Made by a program: the position numbers and the translations under genes. Shown piece after piece: positions 25,912-35,146 of a stretch of DNA of 64,000 nucleotides (within the stretch, counting starts at the first letter, position 1; the number at the start of each line of letters is the position of its first letter). Under the pieces are notes generated by a model, which was given only the letters and a program-made list of their open reading frames with translations, did no database searches and had not been told where the DNA came from. Source of the DNA: Peteryoungia rhizophila (GTDB lineage Bacteria; Pseudomonadota; Alphaproteobacteria; Rhizobiales; Rhizobiaceae); contig NZ_STGT01000002.1 of the NCBI RefSeq assembly GCF_004912145.1, positions 744,001 to 808,000 of the forward strand, read 5' to 3'.

Positions 25912-28095
25912 ATGTCGACGATTTTGCAGGAAGACGGTGCGGAAGCCTATCAAACGCGCGGCGGTGTGACCGTCACGCGCAGGCGGCGGCCGACATCCTA
26001 TGGCGACGCGATCTCCAGCTATGTCGACAAACTCGACGAGCGGCGCGGCGCGGTCTTCTCCTCCAACTACGAATATCCCGGCCGTTATACCCGCTGGGAT
26101 ACGGCGATCGTCGATCCGCCGCTCGGCATTTCCTCTTTCGGCCGCAAGGTCTGGATCGAAGCCTATAACGGCCGTGGCGAAGCCCTCCTGACCATGATCG
26201 CGGAGGCGCTCGCCTCCGTCGACGACCTCGCGCTGGGTGCCCGCACAGCGACCCGGTTGGATCTCGACGTCAAGCTGCCGTCCCGCGTCTTCACCGAAGA
26301 AGAGCGCTCGAAGATGCCGACGGTCTTCACCGTGCTGCGCGCCGTCACTGCCCTCTTTTATTCCGAAGAAGATGCCGCCATCGGCCTGTTCGGGGCCTTC
26401 GGCTATGATCTTGCCTTCCAGTTCGACGCCATCGACCTGAAGCTTGTCCGGCCCGATGACCAGCGCGACATGGTGCTCTTCCTGCCCGACGAGATCCTCG
26501 TCGTCGACCATTATTCCGCCAAGGCCTGGATCGATCGCTACGACTTTACCAAGGGCGATGTGACGACCGTTGGCCAGTCTGAAGAGATTGCGCCCGAGCC
26601 GTTCCAGCATACCGACACGATCCCGCCGCGCGGCGATCATCGTCCGGGCGAATATGCCGAACTGGTGGTGAAGGCGAAGGAGAGCTTCCGCAAGGGCGAC
26701 CTGTTCGAGGTGGTTCCCGGCCAGAAGTTCATGGAGCGCTGCGATTCAAAACCCTCGCAGATCTCCAAGCGGCTGAAGGAAATCAACCCGTCGCCCTATT
26801 CCTTCTTCATCAATCTCGGCCACCAGGAATATCTGGTCGGCGCCTCGCCGGAAATGTTCGTGCGCGTGAACGGCCGCCGCATCGAGACCTGCCCGATCTC
26901 CGGCACGATCAAGCGCGGTGCCGACCCGATCGAGGATTCAGCGCAGATCCTGAAGCTCTTGAATTCCAAGAAGGACGAGAGCGAGCTCACCATGTGCTCC
27001 GACGTCGACCGCAACGACAAGTCCCGCGTCTGCGAGCCGGGCTCGGTCAAGGTCATCGGCCGTCGCCAGATCGAGATGTATTCGCGCCTCATCCACACGG
27101 TCGACCATATCGAAGGACGACTGCGCGACGGCATGGACGCCTTTGACGGCTTCCTCTCCCATGCCTGGGCCGTCACCGTCACCGGCGCGCCGAAGCTGTG
27201 GGCCATGCGCTTCATCGAGAAACACGAGAAAAGCCCGCGCGCCTGGTATGGCGGCGCGATCGGCATGGTCGGCTTCAACGGCGACATGAATACGGGGCTG
27301 ACGCTGCGCACGGTCCGCATCAAGGACGGTATCGCGGAAGTCCGCGCTGGCGCCACGCTTCTGAATGACAGCGACCCGCAGGAAGAAGAAGCCGAAACCG
27401 AACTGAAGGCCTCCGCCATGATCGCCGCCATCCGTGACGCCAAGTCCGATCAGAAGTCCAAGCGCGGTGTTGCGAGCGTCGGCCAGGGAGTAAGCATCCT
27501 GCTCGTTGACCACGAGGACTCATTCGTCCACACGCTCGCAAACTATTTCCGCCAGACCGGCGCCACCGTGAACACGGTTCGTACGCCGGTGCCGGAGGAG
27601 ATCTTCGACCGGCTCAATCCGGATCTCGTCGTCTTGTCGCCCGGCCCCGGTTCGCCGGCAGATTTCGACTGCAAGGCGACGATCAAGAAGGCCCGGGCCC
27701 GCGAATTGCCGATCTTCGGCGTCTGCCTCGGACTGCAGGCGCTGGCCGAAGCCTATGGCGGGGAACTCCGCCAGCTCGCCGTTCCCATGCACGGCAAGCC
27801 GTCGCGCATCCGGGTGCTGGAAGCCGGCCTCGTCTTCGATGGCCTGGGCAAGGAGGTGACCGTCGGTCGCTACCACTCGATCTTCGCCGATCCCTCGACC
27901 TTACCGCGTGATTTCATCATCACGGCGGAAAGCGAGGACGGCACGATCATGGGCATCGAACATGCCAGGGAACCGGTCGCTGCCGTCCAGTTCCACCCGG
28001 AATCGATCATGACACTCGGCGGCGATGCCGGCATGCGGATGATCGAAAACGTCGTGGAGAAGCTGGCGAAGCGGAAGAAGGTGAAGGCGGCGTGA
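25912..28095 (+). CDS. trpE(G): Fused anthranilate synthase, TrpE-TrpG
   Basis: 727 residues. The chorismate-binding component I part (about 1-515) contains [10 protein letters not shown] and [20 protein letters not shown]; the glutamine amidotransferase part (about 530-727) contains the nucleophile motif GVCLGLQAL and the His-Glu end [10 protein letters not shown]. It makes anthranilate from chorismate and glutamine. This fusion is characteristic of Rhizobiaceae and a few other bacteria. ATG at 25912 with AAAGGA upstream; the longer frame would start inside the attenuator. Controlled by trpL attenuation. Confidence 0.97.
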   Translation: MSTILQEDGAEAYQTRGGVTVTRRRRPTSYGDAISSYVDKLDERRGAVFSSNYEYPGRYTRWDTAIVDPPLGISSFGRKVWIEAYNGRGEALLTMIAEALASVDDLALGARTATRLDLDVKLPSRVFTEEERSKMPTVFTVLRAVTALFYSEEDAAIGLFGAFGYDLAFQFDAIDLKLVRPDDQRDMVLFLPDEILVVDHYSAKAWIDRYDFTKGDVTTVGQSEEIAPEPFQHTDTIPPRGDHRPGEYAELVVKAKESFRKGDLFEVVPGQKFMERCDSKPSQISKRLKEINPSPYSFFINLGHQEYLVGASPEMFVRVNGRRIETCPISGTIKRGADPIEDSAQILKLLNSKKDESELTMCSDVDRNDKSRVCEPGSVKVIGRRQIEMYSRLIHTVDHIEGRLRDGMDAFDGFLSHAWAVTVTGAPKLWAMRFIEKHEKSPRAWYGGAIGMVGFNGDMNTGLTLRTVRIKDGIAEVRAGATLLNDSDPQEEEAETELKASAMIAAIRDAKSDQKSKRGVASVGQGVSILLVDHEDSFVHTLANYFRQTGATVNTVRTPVPEEIFDRLNPDLVVLSPGPGSPADFDCKATIKKARARELPIFGVCLGLQALAEAYGGELRQLAVPMHGKPSRIRVLEAGLVFDGLGKEVTVGRYHSIFADPSTLPRDFIITAESEDGTIMGIEHAREPVAAVQFHPESIMTLGGDAGMRMIENVVEKLAKRKKVKAA

Positions 28096-28198
28096 GGGAT
28101 TAGGGCGGGGCGTTTCGGCGCCCCGAAGCTCTGTTTGACAGCCCCCGCACTCCGTTGCAGAGTTTCTTTGCGCCACGTTGCCAGGGAGCCGTGATCCG

Positions 28199-28459
28199 AT
28201 GAACAAGGTTGTTCTTACCACCGAAATCGATGCTAGCCTTAACCAGGCGTTGGAAGAGATAGCGCGCTTCGACAACCGTTCTCGGGCCGACCTTGCAGAT
28301 CAGGCGATCCGCAATCTCGTCGAAGAACGGGTGGCCACGCGCGAACTGCTGCATCACGGCCTAAGTCTCATCGATGCCGGTGATGTAAAGGCGGTCGACA
28401 GTGCTGCGATCCATGATTGGCTCCTATCGGACGAGGACGATTTCCCGCAGGGACGCTGA
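28199..28459 (+). CDS. CopG/ParD-like ribbon-helix-helix antitoxin
   Basis: 86 residues. The N-terminal part (VVLTTEIDASLNQALEEIARFDNRSRADLADQAIRNLVEE) has the strand-helix-helix pattern of an RHH DNA-binding domain; the C-terminal half is acidic (LLSDEDDF) and probably binds the toxin. It ends five bases before the toxin gene. ATG at 28199 has AGGGAG eleven bases upstream. Antitoxins of this type usually repress their own operon. Confidence 0.75.
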   Translation: MNKVVLTTEIDASLNQALEEIARFDNRSRADLADQAIRNLVEERVATRELLHHGLSLIDAGDVKAVDSAAIHDWLLSDEDDFPQGR

Positions 28460-28464
28460 AGGCG

Positions 28465-28797
28465 ATGCGGCTCCGCTACCTGCCGACATCCGAACTCGGC
28501 CTACGCTGGATGCGCCACTACTATCGGAGCCACCCGCAACTCGATGTCGTCGCCGCATCTGCCGCCCTTGCCTTGGCTGAGCAAACCATACTGGCCTATC
28601 CGGAGAGCGCCGCACGCTTCGAGGATCTCGATCGGGTTAGAGAGTATCACATTCGTGGCACGCCGTTTTCGCTGCTCTATGCGATCACCCCTGACGAGGT
28701 CCTTGTCATCGACATTCGAGACGCGCGAGGCCAGAGGAGTGCCGAGATCCTCCGGAAATTCCTGACAGATCTTCGCCCGTCGTTGCCAGATACCTGA
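28465..28797 (+). CDS. RelE/ParE superfamily toxin
   Basis: 110 residues. The helix-helix-strand order, LRWMRHYYRSHPQ near the start, and the strand block REYHIRGTPFSLLYAITPDEVLVIDIRDAR match the ParE-like branch of the RelE fold. It forms a type II toxin-antitoxin module with the RHH gene five bases upstream. ParE-like toxins act on gyrase and RelE-like ones on mRNA; sequence alone does not choose. ATG at 28465 preferred over an earlier in-frame ATG inside the antitoxin gene. Confidence 0.75.
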   Translation: MRLRYLPTSELGLRWMRHYYRSHPQLDVVAASAALALAEQTILAYPESAARFEDLDRVREYHIRGTPFSLLYAITPDEVLVIDIRDARGQRSAEILRKFLTDLRPSLPDT

Positions 28798-28880
28798 ATG
28801 CGCATCCCCCTGTGCACACACCCAACTCCCGCCTTGACCTCGCCTTAACCCTTCGCCATTACACTGCCGACATCCACACG

Positions 28881-28934
28881 AACCGCCCGCTTTGCCGGGC
28901 GGTTTTGTCGTTTCAGGAATTGCGTCTGCAATTC
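28881..28934 (+). other. Two tandem hairpins upstream of the CDF-queF genes
   Basis: Hairpin 1: AACCGCCCG / CGGGCGGTT (28881-28904) followed by TTTT, terminator-like. Hairpin 2: GAATTGC-GTCT-GCAATTC (28917-28934), seven perfect pairs. The first may simply end the toxin-antitoxin message. But a TTGACC hexamer near 28835 with an AT-rich -10 ~17 bases on would place both hairpins in the 5' leader of the CDF gene, where they could attenuate. No known preQ1 riboswitch consensus was recognised. Confidence 0.5.
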
Positions 28935-28959
28935 ACTCGCATCTGCAGGGAAGATGGCC

Positions 28960-29862
28960 ATGGCGGCTGAAGAGAACAATCTGGTCCGGCGGATCGCCTT
29001 CTGGGGCATACCGCTCGCCTTCGGAGTGATGGGGCTGAAGCTGCTCGCGTGGTGGGTCACGGGGTCGGTCGCGCTTCTGTCGGACGGGCTCGAATCCACC
29101 GTCAATGTGATTGCCGCCTTCATCGCCTATTTTGTCATCCGCTACGCGCAGAAACCCGCCGACGACGATCACCCCTACGGCCACCACAAGGCGGAATATC
29201 TTTCTGCCGTTCTCGAAGGCGTGCTGATCGTGGTCGCGGCACTGCTCATCATCCGGGAAGCGATCCCGGCACTGCAGGCGCCGACGCTGCCGGAAGCGCC
29301 CTTCCTCGGCCTTGCGATCAATGCGCTCGCCGCCGTCATCAACGCCGCCTGGGCCACACTGCTCATCCGGGTGGGGCGCAGCCATCGTTCGCCGGCGCTC
29401 TCGGCCGACGGCCAGCACATCATGTCGGATGTCGTCACTTCGATCGGCGTGATCATCGGCCTGTTGCTGGTGCTGGCCACGGGCTATGCCATCCTCGATC
29501 CCGTTCTCGCCATCCTGGTCGCCCTCAACATCATCTGGCAGGGCTGGAAGGTCATTTCCCATTCCGTCGCCGGCCTGATGGATGTGGCGGTGTCTCCGGA
29601 TGAAGCCGAGGCGATCCGCGAGGCGATCAAGCAGAACTCGGAAGGTTCGCTCGGCGTTCATTACCTGCGCTCGCGCCGGGCGGGGGCTGCCACCTTCGTC
29701 GCCTTCGATCTCGTGGTGCCGGAGGGCATGACGGTGCGCGACGCGCATGTGATCTGTGACCGGCTGGAAATGGCGGTGCACAAGGCCTTGCCCGGCACCC
29801 GCGTCACCATTCATGTCGAGCCGGAAAACGAGATGGCGCATGGCGCCGGCATCGAACTCTGA
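28960..29862 (+). CDS. Cation diffusion facilitator family transporter
   Basis: 300-residue inner membrane metal/proton antiporter with six transmembrane helices in the first ~205 residues. Metal-site residues are seen in LLSDGLEST (helix 2) and [12 protein letters not shown] (helix 5), plus the cytoplasmic [13 protein letters not shown] loop; the C-terminal ~90 residues form the metallochaperone-like domain. Likely substrates are Zn, Mn, Fe or Ni; not decidable here. Start: ATG at 28960 sits eight bases from AGGGA; ATG 28954 is only two bases from it. 23 bases separate it from queF, so the two may be co-transcribed. Confidence 0.88.
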   Translation: MAAEENNLVRRIAFWGIPLAFGVMGLKLLAWWVTGSVALLSDGLESTVNVIAAFIAYFVIRYAQKPADDDHPYGHHKAEYLSAVLEGVLIVVAALLIIREAIPALQAPTLPEAPFLGLAINALAAVINAAWATLLIRVGRSHRSPALSADGQHIMSDVVTSIGVIIGLLLVLATGYAILDPVLAILVALNIIWQGWKVISHSVAGLMDVAVSPDEAEAIREAIKQNSEGSLGVHYLRSRRAGAATFVAFDLVVPEGMTVRDAHVICDRLEMAVHKALPGTRVTIHVEPENEMAHGAGIEL

Positions 29863-29885
29863 GACCAGATAAAAGGATCACATCC

Positions 29886-30350
29886 ATGAGCAAGACCGAT
29901 CCATCAGGGCTGACCCAGCTCGGCCAGAGTGTGGAAGCACCCACCAGCCCCGAAACCGCCGTTCTGGAGCGCGTGCCGAACGGCAATGCCGGCACGGACT
30001 ATGTCGTCCGCTTCACGGCGCCCGAATTCACTTCGCTCTGCCCGATGACCGGCCAGCCGGATTTCGCCCATATCGTCATCGACTACATTCCCGGCGACTG
30101 GCTGGTGGAATCGAAGTCGCTGAAGCTCTTCCTCTTCGCCTTCCGCAATCACGGCGCCTTCCACGAGGATTGCTCGGTCTATATCGCCAAGCGCATCGTC
30201 GACCTGCTTGATCCGAAGTGGCTCCGCATCGGTGCATACTGGTACCCGCGGGGCGGCATCCCGATCGACGTCTTCTGGCAGACCGGTGCGCCGCCGGAGA
30301 GTGTCTGGCTGCCGGAGCAAGGGGTCGCCACCTATCGCGGACGCGGGTGA
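29886..30350 (+). CDS. queF: NADPH-dependent 7-cyano-7-deazaguanine (preQ0) reductase
   Basis: 154 residues, the short unimodular QueF form of the tunnelling fold. The nucleophile Cys52 is in [13 protein letters not shown], with Asp59 nearby and the NADPH/substrate segment [11 protein letters not shown] further on. It reduces preQ0 to preQ1 in queuosine biosynthesis. Other que genes are not in the window. Placed 23 bases after the CDF gene and in the same direction. Confidence 0.95.
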   Translation: MSKTDPSGLTQLGQSVEAPTSPETAVLERVPNGNAGTDYVVRFTAPEFTSLCPMTGQPDFAHIVIDYIPGDWLVESKSLKLFLFAFRNHGAFHEDCSVYIAKRIVDLLDPKWLRIGAYWYPRGGIPIDVFWQTGAPPESVWLPEQGVATYRGRG

Positions 30351-30425
30351 TCGAATGGCTTCGGGTGACTTCGGTCCCCCGAAGCGCTAGCTTCCGCTCT
30401 GCCATCATGGTCCGGAGACCTCCGC

Positions 30426-30776
30426 ATGCCGAAATTTCTTGCCGTCTACACGATGAAGCACGAGGACTTCGCGCGTTTCCGCAATCTGCCCAAGGCTGAG
30501 CAGGACGCGATCGACGCCGAGGGCATTCCGAAGTGGATGGAATGGGAGGAGCGCAACGCGGCTGCCATCGTCAATCGTGGCGGGATGGTGGGCAAGACGA
30601 CGCGTGTCACCAAACAGGGCATTGCCCCGGTGACAAATGCGATCTGCGGCTATCTGCTCGTCGAGGCGGAGACGGCAGAGGCCGCCGCCCGGCTCTTCGA
30701 AGACCATCCGCATATCACCGTCTTTCCGGGCGACGGTGTCGACATCATGCCCTTCGTCACCGATCCGCCGGCCTGA
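30426..30776 (+). CDS. YciI/DGPF-like small protein of unknown function
   Basis: 116 residues. The opening FLAVYTMKHEDFARFRNLP and closing GYLLVEAETAEAAARLF ... ITVFPGDGVDIMPF are in the order of a YCII-like ferredoxin-fold domain (strand, helix, strand, then the substrate pocket region). GGAGACC precedes the ATG. No partner gene suggests a role. Confidence 0.6.
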   Translation: MPKFLAVYTMKHEDFARFRNLPKAEQDAIDAEGIPKWMEWEERNAAAIVNRGGMVGKTTRVTKQGIAPVTNAICGYLLVEAETAEAAARLFEDHPHITVFPGDGVDIMPFVTDPPA

Positions 30777-30793
30777 CATTCAGCACAGGCGCG

Positions 30794-30819
30794 AAGGACG
30801 CTCGCTGCGGAGCGTCCCT
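30794..30819. terminator. Hairpin between convergent genes
   Basis: Perfect 8-bp stem GGACGCTC (30796-30803) / GAGCGTCC (30810-30817), between the YciI-like gene and the convergent ABC ATPase gene. There is no marked T-run on either side. Confidence 0.5.
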
Positions 30820-30832
30820 CCTTGCAAAGACA

Positions 30833-31588
30833 TCAAAGCGTCTGTGCGGCGCTGATCGAGGAGACGAAGCGCTTCGTGCGCTCGCGTTGCGGATCGCGGA
30901 AAATCTGCTCGGCGCTACCGGTTTCGACCACTTGGCCGGCTTCCAGGAATACCACCTGGTTGGCGATCTTCGAGGCGAGCCTCAGATCGTGGGTGGCCAT
31001 GACCATGGTTGTACCTTCGCTCGCCAGCTTGCCCAGAACCTCCACCACTTCGCCGGCAAGTTCCGGATCGAGCGCCGAGGTCGGCTCGTCGCAGAGCAGC
31101 ACCTTGGGTGAGGGGGCAAGGGCCCGAGCGATCGCCACGCGCTGCTGCTGGCCGCCGGACAGTTCTGCCGGCCAGGCGTCGATCTTGTGGCCCATGCCGA
31201 CCTTTTCCAGGAGCTCGATCGCGCGGCCACGCGCTTTCTCGCGCGACCATTTCTGCACGGTGATCAGGCCCTCCATGACATTCTCGATCGCGGTGCGATG
31301 CGGGAAGAGCTGGAAATTCTGGAAGACCATGCCGGTTTCGCAGCGGATCTTCTGAATCTCGGCAAAGGGCGCCTTGCGACCGGGTGCAAATTCCACCTTG
31401 TGAACGCCGATCTGAACGGCGCCGGATGTCGGCTGCTCGAGCAGGTTGATCGAACGCAGCAGTGTGCTCTTTCCCCCACCCGAGGGGCCGACGAGTGCGG
31501 TCACGCTGCCTTCGGGGAAAGCGAGCGAGATATCGTTGAGGATGGTCACCTCGCCGAAGCGCTTGACGATGTTGGACAGCGTGATCAT
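30833..31588 (-). CDS. Polar amino acid ABC transporter ATP-binding protein
   Basis: 251 residues of the GlnQ/HisP type. Walker A GPSGGGKST, signature ELSGGQQQRV, Walker B VLLCDEPTSALDP and H-loop MATHDL. It overlaps the permease gene by four bases. Together with the permease and binding protein upstream it makes a complete importer; the amino acid is unknown. Confidence 0.92.
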   Translation of the reverse strand: MITLSNIVKRFGEVTILNDISLAFPEGSVTALVGPSGGGKSTLLRSINLLEQPTSGAVQIGVHKVEFAPGRKAPFAEIQKIRCETGMVFQNFQLFPHRTAIENVMEGLITVQKWSREKARGRAIELLEKVGMGHKIDAWPAELSGGQQQRVAIARALAPSPKVLLCDEPTSALDPELAGEVVEVLGKLASEGTTMVMATHDLRLASKIANQVVFLEAGQVVETGSAEQIFRDPQRERTKRFVSSISAAQTL

Positions 31589-32265
31589 CGGTTGGCCTCC
31601 AGCATGCCGCCATAACGGCCGAAACGTGTCTCCAGCCGCGATTGCAGGTGCGACAGGACCGAACTCAGCGCCAGATAGATCAGCGCCGCCTCGATATAGA
31701 GGATCAGCGGTTCATAGGTGGTGGCGACGATGCGCTGGGCGGACTGGAAAAGCTCCGGCACGGTGATGGCCGCGGCAAGCGATGTGTCCTTGACCAGCGA
31801 GATGAATGTGTTCGACAGCGGCGGCACCGCGACGCGGCTGGCCTGCGGCAGGATGGTGCGGCGCATGGCCTGGCCCCAGGTCATGCCGGTCGAATAGGCG
31901 GCTTCCCACTGGCCCTTGGGCACAGAGGAAATCGCCGCACGGATGATTTCGGACGAGTAGGCGCCGACATTCAGCGTGAAACCGATCAGGGCTGCGGAGA
32001 ATGCGTCGAGCAGGATGCCAACGCTCGGCAAGCCATAGAAGATGACGAAGAGCTGGACGAGCAGCGGTGTGCCCCGGATCACCCACACATAAAAGCGCGC
32101 AAGGAGCACCAGGGGCTTCGCCGCGAACAATCGCGTCACTGCGGTCAGCAGGCCAAGGGTGAGACCGAGTGCGAAGGAGAGCAGCGTCAGCGGAATGGTG
32201 AACTTCACCCCCGCCCAGAGCAGGGTCGGCAGCGAATCGAGCATCAGTTGGAGCCAGTGCGGCAT
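31585..32265 (-). CDS. Polar amino acid ABC transporter permease
   Basis: 226 residues with about five transmembrane helices (HisM/GlnP family). The cytoplasmic coupling loop SSVPKGQWEAAYSTGMTWGQ is the family's EAA motif. The start at 32265 has AAGGA eight bases upstream; an open frame continues 69 bases further without support. It lies between the binding protein gene (163 bases upstream, with a hairpin between) and the ATPase gene (overlapping). Confidence 0.9.
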   Translation of the reverse strand: MPHWLQLMLDSLPTLLWAGVKFTIPLTLLSFALGLTLGLLTAVTRLFAAKPLVLLARFYVWVIRGTPLLVQLFVIFYGLPSVGILLDAFSAALIGFTLNVGAYSSEIIRAAISSVPKGQWEAAYSTGMTWGQAMRRTILPQASRVAVPPLSNTFISLVKDTSLAAAITVPELFQSAQRIVATTYEPLILYIEAALIYLALSSVLSHLQSRLETRFGRYGGMLEANR

Positions 32266-32370
32266 GGGTGTCGTCCTTGAGAACAGGAACCGAAACGATT
32301 TTGCGGCGGGGACGAAAAAGCGCCCCCGCCGCATTGGATAACAAAGCTTTCTTCGCCTCGATCGAAAGGC

Positions 32371-32389
32371 AAAACCGCTTGCGAGCGGT
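32371..32389 (-). terminator. Attenuating hairpin between binding-protein and permease genes
   Basis: On the minus strand: ACCGCT-CGCA-AGCGGT followed by TTT. A short stem, so probably a partial terminator keeping the binding protein in excess over the membrane subunits. Confidence 0.5.
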
Positions 32390-32428
32390 GGTGAACTCCC
32401 ATCTTCCCGCTAAAGGGGAGAGTAGCCC

Positions 32429-33202
32429 TTACTTCGAAACGTCCTGACCGAAATATTTGTCGGCGATCGCCTGATAGGTGCCGTCGGCCTTGATGTCGGC
32501 CAGTGCCGTGTTGATGGCGGCCACCAGCTCCGGATCTCCCTTGCGGACGATGATGCCGGAGGCATCGGCTTCAGCCTTCTCCGCGGCAATCTTTACCGGT
32601 GCGTCGGGCTTCTGCTTCTTGAAGTCGAGGAAGGAGAGGCTGTCGTTGATCGTCGCATCGGCGCGGCCGGTCAGCACCAGCTGGATCGACTGGTCGAAAC
32701 CATCGGTGCCGACGAGTTCGGCGCCGGCAGCTTCGGCGATCTTGCCGAAATTGCTCGACAGCGACTGGGCCGATGTCTTGCCTGCAAGGTCTTCGAAGCT
32801 CTTGATGTCCTCATTGCCTTCCTTGACCACCAGCACCGCCTTGGAAACGATGTAGGGATCGGAGAAGTCATATTTCTGCTTGCGGGCCTCGGTGATGCCG
32901 ACCTGGTTGATCACGGCGTCATAGCGGTTGGCATCGAGGCCGGCGATCAGGCCGTCCCACTTGCCTTCGACGAACTCTGCCTTCACGCCCAGCTTGGCGG
33001 CGACGGCTTCACCGATCTCAACGTCGAAGCCAACCAGTTTGTTGGATGAGTCATGGAAGGTGAAGGGCGCGTAGGTGCCTTCCGTGCCGATCTTGATCAC
33101 GCCTGCGGACTTGATCTGGTCGAGGTTCTCGCCGGCCATGGCGGGCACGAGAACGAGCGTCTGGAGGACTGCGGCGGCAGCAAATGTCTTGAGCCAGCTC
33201 AT
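32429..33202 (-). CDS. Polar amino acid ABC transporter substrate-binding protein
   Basis: 257-residue periplasmic type II binding protein (SBP family 3). Signal peptide 1-23 (FAAAAVLQTLVLVPAMA). The mature fold starts IKSAGVIKIGTEGTYAPFTF, and the family signature GFDVEIGEAVAAKLG and arginine/aspartate ligand regions are present. The start at 33202 has AAAGGAA upstream; the ORF extends further but without a signal-peptide start. The substrate is probably a polar amino acid; no closer assignment is possible. Confidence 0.92.
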   Translation of the reverse strand: MSWLKTFAAAAVLQTLVLVPAMAGENLDQIKSAGVIKIGTEGTYAPFTFHDSSNKLVGFDVEIGEAVAAKLGVKAEFVEGKWDGLIAGLDANRYDAVINQVGITEARKQKYDFSDPYIVSKAVLVVKEGNEDIKSFEDLAGKTSAQSLSSNFGKIAEAAGAELVGTDGFDQSIQLVLTGRADATINDSLSFLDFKKQKPDAPVKIAAEKAEADASGIIVRKGDPELVAAINTALADIKADGTYQAIADKYFGQDVSK

Positions 33203-33384
33203 GGGTATTCCTTTCATGCGGTCGGCCCGCAGCTCGGGCCCTGTCCTAGGATGCATCTTCATCGCAAATCCAGACGCGCTTGGGATGAGAGAAAAGCGCG
33301 AAAATTTTGGGCAAATGAGAAAAAAATACTCAGCTTGCCGCGGTCCTCGCTCTCGTGTCAGCCGTGCCGAGGCCCCAAAACGAG

Positions 33385-33432
33385 AAAGCCGCCGCGAGTG
33401 TTCCGGTTTCGACCGGAGCTCGCGGCGGCTTT
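33385..33432 (-). terminator. Strong terminator hairpin with TTCG tetraloop
   Basis: 14-bp outer stem AAAGCCGCCGCGAG / CTCGCGGCGGCTTT plus an inner 6-bp stem TCCGGT-TTCG-ACCGGA. On the minus strand it is followed by a T-rich tail (TTTCTCGTTTT). It would end transcription coming from the lipoprotein gene and the small ORF at 33467-33631, ahead of the SBP promoter region (33203-33384), in which I see nothing else. Confidence 0.8.
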
Positions 33433-33466
33433 GCTGGAGGACGGACGAGCCGTCCGATCCGATCGA

Positions 33467-33631
33467 TCAGCCGAAGGCGATGGCGGCACCACCGACGACG
33501 GTGGCGACGCCGAGGACCCACGTCGAATGCCGGGGGTGGGCCCTGGCGTCAGCGGCAGGACGTGACGCTTGGAAGACAGGGGAGAAGGACAGCGGAAGCG
33601 AGAAATCCGTTGGCCGAGGTTCTCCGCTCAC
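33467..33631 (-). CDS. Possible small ORF downstream of the lipoprotein gene
   Basis: 54-codon frame starting at a GTG whose bases overlap the lipoprotein stop (GTGA) and ending just before the strong terminator. The C-terminal part reads WVLGVATVVGGAAIAFG, a plausible short membrane helix; the first ~35 residues look random (rich in Pro, Arg and Ser). It may be a shorter real gene within this frame, a decayed gene, or chance. Confidence 0.25.
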   Translation of the reverse strand: MSGEPRPTDFSLPLSFSPVFQASRPAADARAHPRHSTWVLGVATVVGGAAIAFG

Positions 33632-34128
33632 TTTTCAACACCCAGAACCTCCGCGCAGCGCGACAGGCTGAAGCCGTTGCCGGTGGTGTCATTGCTGGCG
33701 CGGATCGTGGAGATCATCCCGCCCTTGTCTGTGTTGATCTGCAATTCGCAGAAGAGTTGTTCGTAGCGACCGGGCGTGATCAGTTCCGGCTCCCAGAAGG
33801 GGTCACGGGTGATCACCCGGGTCTGGGTGACCGTCTGGCCCGAGCCGTCCTGGCGAGTTTGCGTCCGCACAACGGTGCGGGCCGGTTCCGGGCGTGAATA
33901 GACCGGTGGGATGTAACGCGTCCTGTCGCCGCCGCGCCAGGTGTAGATCTTGCCTGACGATAGCGGGTATTCGTCGATCGGCGGGCCATAGGCCGCAAAG
34001 AAGCGCTCGACGGGCTGGCCGATCCAGCGCGACTGCAGTGCGCGGTTTGCGTCTTCGGTCGTCGTGCAGCCGGCGAGCATGACGAGGGGCAAGAGGAGGA
34101 GGGCGATCAGTGTTCGGGCGGGGTACAT
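33628..34128 (-). CDS. Putative outer-membrane/periplasmic lipoprotein
   Basis: 166 residues. Signal peptide with lipobox LAGC (Cys21), so the mature protein would be lipidated and anchored. The body contains FFAAYGPPIDEYPLSSGKIY, reminiscent of the small SmpA/BamE-like 'outer membrane assembly' folds, and two cysteines (FCEL and SRCAEV) near the C-terminus that could pair. No firm family. No other gene lies immediately upstream on this strand; the 34129-34369 gap shows nothing I can name. Confidence 0.65.
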   Translation of the reverse strand: MYPARTLIALLLLPLVMLAGCTTTEDANRALQSRWIGQPVERFFAAYGPPIDEYPLSSGKIYTWRGGDRTRYIPPVYSRPEPARTVVRTQTRQDGSGQTVTQTRVITRDPFWEPELITPGRYEQLFCELQINTDKGGMISTIRASNDTTGNGFSLSRCAEVLGVEK

Positions 34129-34369
34129 GCTTGTGTCTCGCGGGCATTGCGTGTTGGTGACCGGGCGGCCCCGTCATGTGTCATGGATCGTACTGCCAGC
34201 GCATGTCGTCCTGCAAGGCTTGGCCGGGCGCATCGGCGCTCGGCGCACACTCTAATTCGAGGATTTACCTCTCTGGACGCTGGACCGCTCGCGGTTTCCA
34301 TGGCTCCCTGCCGTTGGAGAAGGCATGCGGCAATTGATGCCGTAAAGTTCGGGAGCCGGGAGGATCGTC

Positions 34370-35053
34370 ATGAAGCTGCACTACAGTCGCAATCCCAATC
34401 CCCGGCTGGCCGTTGCCGTCGCCCGCCATCTCGGTTCACCCGTCGATTTCGTCTTTGCATCACCCTTCGCACCCGGGCAGGCGCAGATATACCGACCGCT
34501 CAATCCCAGTCTCTCGATCCCGATCCTCGAAGAGGAGGGACGGCGCAGCCTCTGGGAGGCGGATGCGATCGCCTGCCGGCTGTCGCGGTTGTCCGGTCAC
34601 GATTTCTGGCGCACCGACGAGGACGAGCCGGACATGATCCGCTGGCTGAGCTGGGGCAAGGCAAATTTCCTGCAGGCATGCGACATGGTGCATTTCGAAT
34701 ACGGGACCAAGCAGCGTTACGGGATCGGGCCGGTGGACTTGACCAAGGTGGAGGAGGGGCGTCGAGGCTTCCACCATGCCGCCGCAATTCTTGAGGCCGA
34801 GTTTTCCGCGCGCCCCTTTCTGCTGGAAAGCGGGCTGTCCTATGCCGATTTTCGCCTAGCGAGTTTCCTGCCCTATAACGATGTTGCGGGCCTGCCGCTT
34901 GCCGAATATCCCGCCTTGTCCGCGTGGAACGACAGGATCGAGGCACTGCCCGCCTGGGCCGATCCCTTTGCCGGTCTCGATGCGCCATTCTTGCCTCCTG
35001 TGCCGCTTGCGGTGGAACGGCAGGGCAAAACCGGGCAGGAACCCCTGAGCTGA
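34370..35053 (+). CDS. Glutathione S-transferase family protein
   Basis: 227 residues. N-terminal thioredoxin-fold domain (1-80) with the LHYSRNPNPRLAV active-site region and the cis-Pro/ESxA-type block LSIPILEEEGRRSLWEADAI; the C-terminal helical domain (about 90-205) contains FLLESGLSYADFRLASFLP, the conserved N-capping box. It conjugates or reduces via glutathione; the substrate is unknown. GGGAGGATCGTC precedes the ATG. Confidence 0.85.
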   Translation: MKLHYSRNPNPRLAVAVARHLGSPVDFVFASPFAPGQAQIYRPLNPSLSIPILEEEGRRSLWEADAIACRLSRLSGHDFWRTDEDEPDMIRWLSWGKANFLQACDMVHFEYGTKQRYGIGPVDLTKVEEGRRGFHHAAAILEAEFSARPFLLESGLSYADFRLASFLPYNDVAGLPLAEYPALSAWNDRIEALPAWADPFAGLDAPFLPPVPLAVERQGKTGQEPLS

Positions 35054-35146
35054 GCTGCAGTTTAGCTTGTCTCTCCACCTGATGATCCCATATCTGGGGT
35101 CGAACCCAACACATGTCCGGCCCTTTGCCGCACAGGGAGTGTCTTC

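Noticed and set aside
28100..28198. trp-type or other attenuator after trpE(G)
   Set aside because: No T-run stem or leader peptide is present; short GC repeats only.
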